This document shows positions 17,048-25,460 of a stretch of DNA of 64,000 nt, piece after piece (within the stretch, counting starts at the first letter, position 1; the number at the start of each line of letters is the position of its first letter). The translations under genes and the position numbers were made by a program. This stretch comes from CAXXOK01 sp963663285 (GTDB lineage Bacteria; Bacillota; Clostridia; Christensenellales; Aristaeellaceae): contig CAXXNI010000004.1 in NCBI GenBank assembly GCA_963663285.2, forward strand, positions 930,001 to 994,000, given 5' to 3'. Under the pieces are notes generated by a model, which worked only from the letters and a program-made list of their open reading frames with translations, was not told the DNA's origin and did not search any database.

Positions 17048-17094
17048 CCGCACAAAACATATGTGACGGAACATAACAAAAGTATCTTGTGCGG
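17048..17094 (-). promoter_or_regulatory. Inverted repeat in the lsrR leader
   Basis: CCGCACAA (17048-17055) is repeated in inverse as TTGTGCGG (17087-17094), with 31 bases between arms that contain a further palindrome, ACATATGT. The element lies between the lsrR promoter and its ribosome site. It could be an LsrR operator acting as a roadblock, or an mRNA hairpin. Confidence 0.5.
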
Positions 17095-17096
17095 AT

Positions 17097-17125
17097 AGTA
17101 TAACACCTGTTTAGGGGGCTGTCAA
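17097..17125 (-). promoter_or_regulatory. lsrR: Promoter of lsrRK-cupin
   Basis: On the minus strand a perfect TTGACA (complement of 17120-17125) is followed after 17 bases by TATACT (complement of 17097-17102). Transcription would start near 17090, about 55 bases before the lsrR ATG. Confidence 0.8.
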
Positions 17126-17264
17126 TAGTTCTTCAAAAACCATGCTTTATATGGAAAGATAACAACCGGAGGACTAAATATAACCAAAATACTACATAAA
17201 TAAGCCGTCAATACGCACTAAAAATCGTCCGGATTTTTCGCGTTTTGAAGTGATTTTAAATTTT

Positions 17265-17306
17265 TTTGTTGTCGATGTTGACAAATGTGTTTGGAGAGGG
17301 TATGAT
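17265..17306 (+). promoter_or_regulatory. lsrA: Promoter of lsrACDBF with overlapping dyad
   Basis: A perfect TTGACA at 17278-17283 and TATGAT at 17301-17306 are 17 bases apart. A dyad, TTTGT at 17265-17269 and ACAAA at 17281-17285, covers the -35 box. A repressor here would block polymerase; LsrR is the candidate. Confidence 0.78.
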
Positions 17307-17366
17307 ACCCATAGAGATAAAAATCACGGCTGCTGAACTTTTGTTTAGACCATTGGGGGTTCTGAA

Positions 17367-18893
17367 ATGGATGAAGCGGTACGACTACCCGACGACGCAA
17401 TGCTGTCTGTACGCGGTATCACCAAGTCCTTCGGTTCAAATGACGTACTAAAGGGCATTGACCTGGATATTACCAAGGGATCTGTTGCTGCGCTTATTGG
17501 CGGCAATGGCGCTGGAAAAAGCACGCTGGTAAAGATTATCATGGGTATTTACCAGCCCGACGACGGCGAAGTATTTTTAGCCGGAAAGGCCACCAAACTT
17601 GGCAAGCCTTCCGCCTCACTCGCCGCCGGCATCTACCTGGTGCCGCAGGAGCCGATGCTCTTCCCGAATATGACGGTAGAAGAGAACGTGCTCATGGGGT
17701 TCATGGAAAAGACCACGGTGCTGCACAAACGCCTGACGGCGCTGCTCACGCATCTGGACTGGAAGATCGACCTCAACCGCCGCGCGGCGACGCTTTCCAT
17801 CGCCGAGCAGCAACTTGTAGAGCTGTTACGCGGTTTGATGCGCGACGCGAAGCTGCTGATTTTGGACGAGCCGACCAGTTCGCTGACCTTTAATGAGGTA
17901 GAAAGCCTCTTTAAGATCGTCCGGGATCTGCAGTCCAAAGGCATCAGCATTATCTACATTACCCACCGTCTTACGGAGGTATTCCAGATCGCCGATCAAG
18001 TGCTGATTATGCGCGACGGCGTGATTACGCTGGACGGCCCTGTTGCCAACTTTACGCGTGAGATGCTGGTGGCGGGCTTGCTGCCGCCAAACACGGATAT
18101 ACAGCGCAACCGCGCGGTTTGCGAGAACATCAGCTACGAAGGCGTGGAACCTGCGCTGGTGATTGATCACCTGACGGGCTACGGTTTCCGCGATGTAAGC
18201 CTGAAGGTTTACCCCGGCGAGATACTCGGACTTGCGGGTGTTGTCGGTGCAGGCCGTACGGAACTGGCGACCACCATTTTCGGCCGCGACGCAGTGAAAA
18301 GCGGCAAGGTGTACATCGAAGGCCAAGACGTAACCGGGCTTTCCACCCGGAAGATGCTGGATTCGGGCTTGAACTACGTATCAGAGGACCGCTTCCTCAG
18401 CGGTATTTTCCGCATCAGCGATGTGGCGGCCAATACCACGGCTGCGAATCTGGACAATATGAGCAAGTTCTTCATCAACTTTAAGGAAGAACGCAAGATT
18501 ACCGATCATTTTATTGAAGCGTTCCGTACCAAGGTAACCGGGCGCGACCAGCTGATCGGTTCGCTTTCCGGCGGTAACCAGCAGAAAGTGGTTATTGCGC
18601 GCTCCCTGTCCACCAACCCGAAAGTGCTGATACTGGACGAGCCGACCCGCGGTATTGATGCGGCGGCGCGCGGCGATGTGTACAACATCATTGAGAAGCT
18701 AAAAGCCCAGGGACTGGCGATTCTGCTGATCTCTTCGGATATGGAAGAAATTGTGGAACTGAGCGACCGTGCGGTTACCATGTTCTGCGGGCACATCAAT
18801 AAAGAGTTTGCGAAATGCGACATCTGTCAGGATAACCTGATGTCGGCCGCGTTTGGCATTACGGAAGGGAGTGCACAAGAAACGCATGCTTAA
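17367..18893 (+). CDS. lsrA: AI-2 importer ATPase LsrA
   Basis: Tandem ATP-binding protein of 508 residues, of the RbsA/LsrA class. The first nucleotide domain (about 10-240) has Walker A GGNGAGKST at 45-53, a signature-like LSIAEQQLVELLRGLM and Walker B LLILDEPTSSL. The second (about 260-500) has the altered P-loop GVVGAGRTELATTIFG and an intact signature SLSGGNQQKVVIARSL with VLILDEPTRGIDAAA, the usual asymmetry of sugar importers. It is the first gene of the plus-strand arm. A G-rich ribosome site (GGGGGTT) precedes the ATG. The stop overlaps the lsrC start by eight bases. LsrA energises uptake of AI-2. Confidence 0.93.
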   Translation: MDEAVRLPDDAMLSVRGITKSFGSNDVLKGIDLDITKGSVAALIGGNGAGKSTLVKIIMGIYQPDDGEVFLAGKATKLGKPSASLAAGIYLVPQEPMLFPNMTVEENVLMGFMEKTTVLHKRLTALLTHLDWKIDLNRRAATLSIAEQQLVELLRGLMRDAKLLILDEPTSSLTFNEVESLFKIVRDLQSKGISIIYITHRLTEVFQIADQVLIMRDGVITLDGPVANFTREMLVAGLLPPNTDIQRNRAVCENISYEGVEPALVIDHLTGYGFRDVSLKVYPGEILGLAGVVGAGRTELATTIFGRDAVKSGKVYIEGQDVTGLSTRKMLDSGLNYVSEDRFLSGIFRISDVAANTTAANLDNMSKFFINFKEERKITDHFIEAFRTKVTGRDQLIGSLSGGNQQKVVIARSLSTNPKVLILDEPTRGIDAAARGDVYNIIEKLKAQGLAILLISSDMEEIVELSDRAVTMFCGHINKEFAKCDICQDNLMSAAFGITEGSAQETHA

Positions 18894-19905
18894 AAAGCTG
18901 TTGCATTCCCGGGAAATTACTTCGGTAGCTTTTATTATCATGATGTTTTTGGGCGTAGGCGCCATCAACCCGGCGTTCCTCTCGCCCGCCAATATCTGGT
19001 TGTGCTTTAACAGCAGCGTGGTGTACACGGTGGTAGCCGTAGGAATTGCGCTGGTTATCATTACAGGGGAAATCGACGTTTCGGTCGGCGCTACGCTGGG
19101 CATGGCGGCTGCGGTGAGCAGCACCATGATCCGCGATGGACAACCCTGGGTGCTCGCGATTGCCGCGGCGCTGCTGGTGGGCCTTGTCGTCGGTGCGTTT
19201 AACGGCTTCGGCGTAACGGTGCTTAAAATTCCTTCCATTATAATGACGCTGGGCGTCAACGGTATTGTGCGTGGACTCATCTACGTGTTTACCGGCGGTA
19301 AATGGGTGGAAAACATCCCGTTCGATTTCAAAAGCCTTTCGCAGGGACGCCTGTTTAACACCATTACCTGGTTTTATCTGGGCACGATCTTGCTGATTGT
19401 GTGTGTCCACCTGATTTTGACCCGCACGAAGCGGGGCCGCTATCTGGCGGCAGTCGGCGATAACGTCGGCGGTTCTACCCTGTTGGGTATTCCGGTGGAT
19501 ATGACCAAGTTTGTTTCTTTCGTTCTGTGCGGAGTATTAGCCGCGATCGGCGGCGTGCTGTATGTAAGCCGCGTAGGCTTTGTTACCCCCATCGCTGGCA
19601 ACGGCTATGAGATGAAGGTAATCGCGGCCTGCGTACTGGGCGGCATCAGCCTGACAGGCGGCGTAGGCAGCGTGATCGGCGCGGGCGTAGGCGCAGCCAT
19701 CATGGCTTCGATCAGCCGTATCCTGGTGTTCATCGGCTTCTCCTCCGATTATGATGATACGATTACCGGCATTTTATTGATTATCATCGTCGTGTTCGAT
19801 GCCCTCATCCGTATGCGCGCGGTTGAAAAAGCCCGCCGCGAACGCCTGGCGGCTAAGACCGAGCATGTGCCGGCACATGAGAAGGAGGCGACAGTTAGTG
19901 AATAA
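18886..19905 (+). CDS. lsrC: AI-2 importer permease LsrC
   Basis: Membrane subunit of 339 residues of the RbsC/LsrC class, with about ten hydrophobic segments. It matches enteric LsrC from its first residues (MLKKLLHSREIT) through the GEIDVSVGATLGM coupling-type motif, LKIPSIIMTLGVNGIVRG, FTGGKWVENIP and MKVIAACVLGGISLTGGVG. I prefer the ATG at 18886 because it aligns with the LsrC N-terminus; a GTG at 18871 is an alternative. The C-terminal end is charged and cytoplasmic. It overlaps lsrA and lsrD by eight bases each, so the importer subunits are coupled in translation. Confidence 0.9.
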   Translation: MLKKLLHSREITSVAFIIMMFLGVGAINPAFLSPANIWLCFNSSVVYTVVAVGIALVIITGEIDVSVGATLGMAAAVSSTMIRDGQPWVLAIAAALLVGLVVGAFNGFGVTVLKIPSIIMTLGVNGIVRGLIYVFTGGKWVENIPFDFKSLSQGRLFNTITWFYLGTILLIVCVHLILTRTKRGRYLAAVGDNVGGSTLLGIPVDMTKFVSFVLCGVLAAIGGVLYVSRVGFVTPIAGNGYEMKVIAACVLGGISLTGGVGSVIGAGVGAAIMASISRILVFIGFSSDYDDTITGILLIIIVVFDALIRMRAVEKARRERLAAKTEHVPAHEKEATVSE

Positions 19906-20917
19906 GGTGAAAAAGCTGTTCGTCCGCTGGGAAACCTTTCTGGTACTGGTCATTGTGCTGGAATTTGTGATTTTCGGCTCGGTTAACCCGAAGTTTTTAA
20001 ACCTGAAGCGTCTGTTCAGCGGGCTGAACCAGTTTATCCCGGTGTGCATCATCTCGCTGTTCGTAACGTTTGTTATGATTACCGGCGGTATCGATATTCA
20101 GGCCGGCTCCATCGTAGGCCTTACGAGTATCACGGTTGGCGTGCTGTGGCATGATGCGGGACTGAATATTTTCGTGGCCTGCATTCTGGCGTTGGTTGCT
20201 GGTACGCTGTGCGGCGCGCTAAGCGGATTCTTCGTCGCCTATACCGGCGTGCAGCCGATGGTGGTTACGCTGGGTGGCTCGTTCCTCTACTCCGGTATGG
20301 CGCTGGCGGTATCCAACATGAGCTCCAACGCCGCTTACCAGGGCATCAGCGATTTTCCGGCCGCCTTCCGCGCGCTGAGCAAAACGCAGCTGTTTGATGC
20401 GGTGCCCATGCAGTTTGTTATTTTCTTCATACTGGTGCTGTTAAGCTATGTGCTGCTGCACCGCACCAATTACGGCCGTAAAATATTCCTGTGCGGCGTA
20501 AACGCCAACGCGGCGGAGTTCAGCGGTATCAATACCCGGTTGGTGGTCATGAGCACATACATGTTCTCCGGTTTGAGCGCTTCTATCGCCGGTATCCTGC
20601 TTACAGCTTACCTCGGCACTGCCAAGGCGGATATGGGCGCGGAATATACGCTGCCCATCATCACAGCGGTTGTGCTGGGCGGCACGAGCAACTTAGGCGG
20701 CAGCGGGGGCGTTATCGGTTCGGCGCTGGCGGCACTGGCGGTTGGCCTGCTGCGTATCGGCCTGAGCCTGAGCGGTCTTTCCACACAGTATCTGGATATT
20801 CCGGTTGGCATTTTGCTGGTGGTAACGGTGTCGATCCGTTTTGCGGGCACCAACCCCAAACTGCGCAAGTTGTTCAGCCGTAAACGGAAACACACGGTAA
20901 TTACCCGGGCGGGATGA
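19898..20917 (+). CDS. lsrD: AI-2 importer permease LsrD
   Basis: Second membrane subunit, 339 residues, same class as LsrC. The start is GTG at 19898, with GAAGGAGG nine bases upstream inside the lsrC end. Recognisable motifs are FVMITGGIDIQAGSIVGL, TGVQPMVVTLGGSFLYSGM, HRTNYGRKIFLCGVN, and LPIITAVVLGGTSNLGGSGG. The length and order of the membrane segments fit LsrD. It pairs with LsrC to form the channel. The gene is followed after 72 bases by lsrB. Confidence 0.9.
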   Translation: MNKVKKLFVRWETFLVLVIVLEFVIFGSVNPKFLNLKRLFSGLNQFIPVCIISLFVTFVMITGGIDIQAGSIVGLTSITVGVLWHDAGLNIFVACILALVAGTLCGALSGFFVAYTGVQPMVVTLGGSFLYSGMALAVSNMSSNAAYQGISDFPAAFRALSKTQLFDAVPMQFVIFFILVLLSYVLLHRTNYGRKIFLCGVNANAAEFSGINTRLVVMSTYMFSGLSASIAGILLTAYLGTAKADMGAEYTLPIITAVVLGGTSNLGGSGGVIGSALAALAVGLLRIGLSLSGLSTQYLDIPVGILLVVTVSIRFAGTNPKLRKLFSRKRKHTVITRAG

Positions 20918-20989
20918 ACCGCCATATAAATTCGTTCCCTTGCGCGTGCGTAGCGCGTAAGAAATAAAATTATTTTGGGAGGGTATCGT

Positions 20990-22051
20990 ATGAAAAGGTA
21001 TTCCAAGATCCTGGCTGCCGTGATGGCTCTTATGCTTTGCATGTCCATGGTAGCTAGCGCCTCTGCGGCGGACATCAACGTTGTTTTTATCCCCAAACTT
21101 TCCGGTAACGCATTCTTCGAGTCCGCCAACGTCGGCGCTCAGGATTTCGCTGCCAAGAACGGCTTCACTGTTACCTACGACGGCAACCCCGAAGCTTCTG
21201 CTGCCAACCAGGTAGCTATCGTGCAGAATGCCATCACCAACGGCGCGGACGCGATTTGCATTTCCACGGTTGACGCTGCCGGCGTTGACGATGCGCTCAA
21301 GGAAGCGGCTGACGCCGGGCTGGTTGTTACCACCTGGGACTCCGACGCTTATGCCGAGAGCCGCAGCATCATGGTTAGCCAGGGCACGCCCGAGCAGTTG
21401 GGCCAGATGCTGGTTGACATGCTCGCCACCAGCCTGACCGAGCGCGGCAAGGACATTGAAAACGACGAAATCAAGTACGTATGGCATTACAGCCAAGCGA
21501 CCGTTACCGACCAGAACAGCTGGCACGTTGCGGGCGAAGAGTACATTGCCCAGAAGTACCCCAACTGGGTTAACGTATTCCCGGACAACTACTACTCCGA
21601 GCAGGATGCTGAAAAAGCGATCACCGTTGGTGAGTCCATCCTGACCACCTATGCTGACATCGACGGCATCATCTGCAACGACTCCACCGCTCTGCCCGGC
21701 CAGGCGCAGGCTGCTCAGAACCTCGGCCTGGATGCCACCAAGGTATCCATCGTAGGTTTCGCCGCTCCTAACAGCATGAAAGACTACTGCCGTGCCGGCA
21801 TCCTGTCCCGTTGGGGCCTGTGGGATTGCAAAGTTCAGGGCGCCCTGGGCTGCTACATGGCATACTTGCTGGCCAGCGGCCAGGACATCAAAGTTGGCGA
21901 CACCATCGACGTGCCCGACATCGGCACTGTTACGGTTGAGCCCAACACCGTGCTCGATCCGAACGCTTACACCTCCGAGACCAGCGGCGTTGTGCTGCTG
22001 CCCGAGCGCGTAGTGTTCACCATCGACAACATGGACAACTACGATTTCTAA
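20990..22051 (+). CDS. lsrB: AI-2 binding protein LsrB
   Basis: Secreted periplasmic-type binding protein of 353 residues. The signal peptide (about 1-27) ends ASA and has no lipobox. Residues corresponding to those that hold AI-2 in enteric LsrB are visible: Lys36 in FIPKLSGN, Asp117 in TTWDSDA, Asp174-Gln175 in ATVTDQNSW, and Pro236 in TALPGQAQ. The position two after this proline is Gln where enteric LsrB has Ala. The C-terminal part (IVGFAAPNSMKDY, GLWDCKVQG, GVVLLPERVVF, ending NYDF) is also LsrB-like. It has a GGGAGGG ribosome site, and a stable hairpin follows the stop, as after other binding-protein genes here. Confidence 0.93.
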   Translation: MKRYSKILAAVMALMLCMSMVASASAADINVVFIPKLSGNAFFESANVGAQDFAAKNGFTVTYDGNPEASAANQVAIVQNAITNGADAICISTVDAAGVDDALKEAADAGLVVTTWDSDAYAESRSIMVSQGTPEQLGQMLVDMLATSLTERGKDIENDEIKYVWHYSQATVTDQNSWHVAGEEYIAQKYPNWVNVFPDNYYSEQDAEKAITVGESILTTYADIDGIICNDSTALPGQAQAAQNLGLDATKVSIVGFAAPNSMKDYCRAGILSRWGLWDCKVQGALGCYMAYLLASGQDIKVGDTIDVPDIGTVTVEPNTVLDPNAYTSETSGVVLLPERVVFTIDNMDNYDF

Positions 22052-22066
22052 TCGGTAAACAATCTC

Positions 22067-22095
22067 GCGGGGGCCGTGCAACACACGACCCCCGC
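22067..22095 (+). terminator. Hairpin between lsrB and lsrF
   Basis: A 12-bp stem with one mismatch (GCGGGGGCCGTG at 22067-22078 with 22084-22095) and a five-base loop, 15 bases after lsrB. There is no U tract, so it probably protects the lsrB message or causes partial stopping rather than full termination. Confidence 0.65.
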
Positions 22096-22182
22096 TCATG
22101 GCCGTAACGAGCGGACACCCCGACGAAGCGGCCACACAACAAGTTTTCTTTCTTTGAAGTATGCACAAGGAGGTATATTCGC

Positions 22183-23061
22183 ATGGCGGATAAAGATGGG
22201 TTGAAGATTGCAAAGGACTACCACACCGAAGAAGCTTTTAGCAATCTGGGTAGCTTTTATGTAAAAGGCGCGGGCAGCTTGGATTGGGGTATGAAAAAGC
22301 ACCTTTCCAACATTTTCGATCCCAAGAGCGGCAAAACCGTGATGTTTGCGTTTGACCATGGTTACTTTATGGGTTCCACCGCCGGTTTGGAGCGTCTGGA
22401 TTTGGTTATCCCCACACTGCTGCCCTATGTGGATTGCCTAATGGGCACGCGCGGCGCGATCCGCACCTGCGTACCGGCGGAAAACCGCAAAGCGATTGCG
22501 CTTCGCGTTTCCAGCGGCTCCAGCATGCTCAATGATGATTTGAGCCACGAAGTGGTCGCAGTGGACGTTGAAGATTCCATCCGTATGAACGCGGATTGCA
22601 TGGCGGTGCAAACCTTCATTGGCGCGGACGGCCAGCTGTCCAGCCTGGACAATGTAAGCCGCGTCATCAACGCCGGCTTCCGTTACTCCATTCCCACCCT
22701 CGGCGTTGTGGCTGTGGGCAAGGACATGGAACGTACCGACCGCTTCTTTAAGCTCGCGACCCGCATTGTGGCGGAAATGGGCGTACAGATCGTGAAAACC
22801 TACTTCTGCGAGAACTTCGAAGAAGTCGTCGCCGCTTGCCCGGTGCCGATCGTAGTAGCCGGCGGCAAGAAACTGCCTGAGGACGAAGCGCTTACGCTTG
22901 CTTACAACTCCATTCAGGGCGGCGCGGCCGGATTGGATATGGGCCGTAACATTTTCCAGAGCGAACACAGCGTGGAAATGGCGCAGGCGATCCGTAAGAT
23001 CGTGCACGAAGGCTTCACCGATAAGGAAGCCTGGCAGTTCTATCAGGATTTGATTCACTAA
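22183..23061 (+). CDS. lsrF: 3-hydroxy-2,4-pentadione-5-phosphate thiolase LsrF
   Basis: Class I aldolase-fold enzyme of 292 residues. In enteric bacteria LsrF transfers an acetyl group from phospho-HPD (made from phospho-AI-2) to coenzyme A, giving DHAP and acetyl-CoA, so the signal is consumed. The sequence follows LsrF: KIAKDYHTEEAFSNLGSF, LDWGMKKHLSNIFDP, VMFAFDHGYFMG, LMGTRGAIRTCVP, and IVKTYFCENF with the expected Schiff-base lysine at 205. GPIV-like phosphate site residues are present in PVPIVVAGGKKLPE and GAAGLDMGRNIFQS. AAGGAGG precedes the ATG. Last gene of the lsrACDBF arm; a strong terminator lies about 100 bases downstream. Confidence 0.93.
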   Translation: MADKDGLKIAKDYHTEEAFSNLGSFYVKGAGSLDWGMKKHLSNIFDPKSGKTVMFAFDHGYFMGSTAGLERLDLVIPTLLPYVDCLMGTRGAIRTCVPAENRKAIALRVSSGSSMLNDDLSHEVVAVDVEDSIRMNADCMAVQTFIGADGQLSSLDNVSRVINAGFRYSIPTLGVVAVGKDMERTDRFFKLATRIVAEMGVQIVKTYFCENFEEVVAACPVPIVVAGGKKLPEDEALTLAYNSIQGGAAGLDMGRNIFQSEHSVEMAQAIRKIVHEGFTDKEAWQFYQDLIH

Positions 23062-23164
23062 GCTGTCGCTGATTGCTCTTTTACTCCCGGACGATGACAG
23101 TCCGGCCGGGGGAATGCACAAGCGGCTACTTCCTGAGAATCGTCCATTTTTGGGGCGATACAGC

Positions 23165-23192
23165 AAAGGCGATCCCTTTTGGGATCGCCTTT
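23165..23192 (+). terminator. Terminator of lsrACDBF
   Basis: Perfect 12-bp stem AAAGGCGATCCC (23165-23176) with its complement (23181-23192) around TTTT, ending CCTTTCC. It is the first strong hairpin after lsrF. Confidence 0.8.
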
Positions 23193-23519
23193 CCGTTTGC
23201 CGCAAAACAAATCTACTGTTGTTGCTTCCGGTAAGCAGGGGATTGCGTAAAGCATAGATGCGAATATACCGTGAATGCTTTGTGCAGGTGTTGTTTGGTG
23301 ATGCATACCTTGGCTTTGCGCAACAGGTTATTTGGGAAGATGAACTTTGCTGGAAAAACAATGCTGGCTAGATACCGAAAAGTGGGGCGTGGTTGAAATC
23401 CCTATTCTATCACTGGGGTGAAATCTCTGGCGGCTTTAAAGAGAGCCATAGACCCTTATCTTATAAGCATATACATCATTTGTGGGAAGAGAGTGCTCCG
23501 TTGACGGCTCTTGACAAAG

Positions 23520-23549
23520 AAACGGCTGCGCCCTGTGGCGCAGCCGTTT
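23520..23549 (-). terminator. Terminator of the minus-strand amino-acid importer
   Basis: Perfect 13-bp stem AAACGGCTGCGCC (23520-23532) with its complement at 23537-23549 and a four-base loop, 30 bases beyond the ATPase stop. On the minus strand it ends in GTTTCTTTG. Confidence 0.82.
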
Positions 23550-23579
23550 AAAGCCATATTTCGATAAGAAAGGCGGATT

Positions 23580-24350
23580 TTACAGGATGCTCTTTAAGAA
23601 GCTGATGGCTTTCTCGTTCGTGGGATGCTCAAACAGCTCTTTAGGGGCTCCCTCTTCCAGAATCATCCCATCCGCCATAAAGACGACCTTGTCGGCCACT
23701 TCCTTGGCAAAGCCCATTTCGTGCGTTACGCACAGCATGGTCATGCCTTGACTGGCAAGGCTCTTCATAACGTTGAGCACTTCGCCGACCAGCTCGGGGT
23801 CCAAGGCGCTGGTCGGTTCGTCAAACAGCATAATCTCCGGCTCCATGGCAAGCGCCCGCGCAATGGCGACGCGCTGCTGCTGTCCGCCGGAAAGCTTGCT
23901 GGGGTACACATCCATTTTATCCGACAGGCCAACGCGTTTGATAATCTCTTCCGCCATTTTCTTGGCGTCAGTACGGTTCTTTTTACGTACCAGTACCTGC
24001 GCGATCATTACATTTTCCAGCACCGTTTTGTGCGGAAAAAGATTGAAACGCTGGAATACCATGCCCATCTCCAGCAACAGCGCTTTCTGATGGGAAGCTT
24101 CTACCCGGTGAATGGTACGGTTATGCTCGCGGTGCAAAAACAGCTGATCTTTAATAAAGATTTTCCCGCTGGTGATGGTTTCCAGCTGGTTCAGCGACCG
24201 CAGATAGGTGGATTTTCCGGCGCCGGAAGGGCCGATGATGCAGATCACTTCGCCTTTTTTTACGGAAAGATTGATGTCCTTCAGCACTTCCAGCGAACCG
24301 AACGCCTTGCGTAAATGCTCTGTTCTCAGGATATATTCGTAATCGCTCAT
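23580..24350 (-). CDS. Amino-acid ABC transporter ATPase (GlnQ type), first system
   Basis: ATP-binding subunit of a polar amino-acid importer, 256 residues. Walker A GPSGAGKST near 43-51, signature LSGGQQQRVAIARAL, Walker B IMLFDEPTSALDPELVGEVL, and the H-loop in LCVTHEMGFA are all intact, and the length is typical of GlnQ/ArtP. A 12-15 residue segment in the Q-loop region (FLHREHNRTIHRVEASHQ) is a little longer than usual. The ATG at 24350 follows GTAGGAGGC. It lies nine bases after the permease gene and is last in the SBP-permease-ATPase transcript. Confidence 0.94.
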   Translation of the reverse strand: MSDYEYILRTEHLRKAFGSLEVLKDINLSVKKGEVICIIGPSGAGKSTYLRSLNQLETITSGKIFIKDQLFLHREHNRTIHRVEASHQKALLLEMGMVFQRFNLFPHKTVLENVMIAQVLVRKKNRTDAKKMAEEIIKRVGLSDKMDVYPSKLSGGQQQRVAIARALAMEPEIMLFDEPTSALDPELVGEVLNVMKSLASQGMTMLCVTHEMGFAKEVADKVVFMADGMILEEGAPKELFEHPTNEKAISFLKSIL

Positions 24351-24359
24351 CACTGCCTC

Positions 24360-25400
24360 CTACTCGTAAACGGAAAGCCGTTTTTCGATTTTGCCAAAGA
24401 AATAGGTGAAGATGGCAGTGATGATCAGGTAGATCACCAACGCGGGCAGGAACACCAGATAATTGCCCTCGCTTGTCATAATGTTTTTGGAAATCGTCGT
24501 GATGTCCATCAACGATATGGCAAAGACCAGCGAAACATCCTTAATCATCATCACGAACTCGTTGCACAGCGGGGGAATCATCCGGCGGATGGACTGCGGA
24601 ATGATGATGTGCCGCATCGTCTGTCCGTAGGTCATTCCCAGTGCCTTGGCAGCCTCGTTTTGCCCCTTATCGATCGACTGGATGGCGGCACGCACGATTT
24701 CCGCGCAGTAGGCGGCCGAGTTGAGCGAGAAGGAGATGAGCGCCGCAAGGAACGCGCCTTTGTATACCGCTTCGGTATCGGCAACGTTGAAAAGCCCGCG
24801 CCAGGAGAACCCGAAAATAACGGGTATCGAGAAGTAGATCACAAACAGCTGAATCAGCAATGGCGTGCCACGGAAGAAGAAAACATACGCGCTGCTGATT
24901 TTACTGATCAGCTTGTTGGCGGATATTTTACCCAGCGCGAGGAACACGCTCAGGAATGCGCCGATAGCCATGGACAGCGTCGTAAGAAGCAATGTCAGCT
25001 TAACGCCATGCAGCACATTCTCGCCGGAGCCAAGCATACGGTACGTGTAGTTCACCATTTGCCCCGTAAACTTGCCAAAGCCATCGTCCGCGCTGTAAAT
25101 TTGCCCGGCAAAAGCCACGTAGGACTCTTTGACGGATTTCGCGCCGGAGGTGGTGATGGAAAGGTACTTGATAAAGCCGAAGCTATTATAGGTAATGGTG
25201 ACGTACTTTCTGCTGCTGTCTTTTTCCTTCTCGATGATTTGCTTGATCTCATCGGAAGTATGGTCCATCATTTGTGTTTGGGACACATTGACAGCCGATA
25301 GGGTTCCCAGGAGCGCCACAGCTGCCATAATAATTATGGCAGCTGTTTGTGACGCACGTTTCCATTGTTTGACATTAACGATTTTCTTGATAATATTCAT
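24360..25400 (-). CDS. Amino-acid ABC transporter permease with extracytoplasmic insert
   Basis: HisM/GlnP-type permease of 346 residues, about 100 longer than common members. After a first helix (about 18-40) comes a hydrophilic stretch of about 90 residues (45-130) predicted outside the membrane, and then the usual five-helix permease domain with the coupling loop EAAKALGMTYGQTMRHIIIPQ. The permease motif FFFRGTPLLIQLFVIYF is typical of the polar amino-acid class. The ATG at 25400 has only a weak ribosome site. It lies between the SBP and ATPase genes. The insert may contact the binding protein. Confidence 0.9.
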   Translation of the reverse strand: MNIIKKIVNVKQWKRASQTAAIIIMAAVALLGTLSAVNVSQTQMMDHTSDEIKQIIEKEKDSSRKYVTITYNSFGFIKYLSITTSGAKSVKESYVAFAGQIYSADDGFGKFTGQMVNYTYRMLGSGENVLHGVKLTLLLTTLSMAIGAFLSVFLALGKISANKLISKISSAYVFFFRGTPLLIQLFVIYFSIPVIFGFSWRGLFNVADTEAVYKGAFLAALISFSLNSAAYCAEIVRAAIQSIDKGQNEAAKALGMTYGQTMRHIIIPQSIRRMIPPLCNEFVMMIKDVSLVFAISLMDITTISKNIMTSEGNYLVFLPALVIYLIITAIFTYFFGKIEKRLSVYE

Positions 25401-25460
25401 CGTTATACCACTTACGTACGTATTTGCAATCGCAGAGAGGTTATGGCAGAGCGGGTATTA

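Larger units (their letters stand above)
17035..17366. other. lsrR-lsrA divergent control region
   Basis: 332 bases with no gene but with two near-consensus promoters, one per strand, and several dyads, which are listed separately. The middle part (17130-17260) is strikingly AT-rich compared with its surroundings and contains A and T runs typical of curved regulatory DNA. LsrR should bind here. Confidence 0.75.
23062..23579. other. Intergenic stretch after lsrF
   Basis: About 520 bases without a convincing gene. It contains the lsr terminator (23165-23192) and, at its right end, the terminator of the minus-strand amino-acid importer (23520-23549). A 50-codon open frame without ribosome site ends inside the second terminator and is treated as chance or decayed sequence. 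Confidence 0.6.

Noticed and set aside
23391..23550. About 50-codon frame that reads protein-like (FYHWGEISGGFKE)
   Set aside because: No ribosome site, a stop directly upstream, and its end is made of the terminator hairpin of the neighbouring operon.
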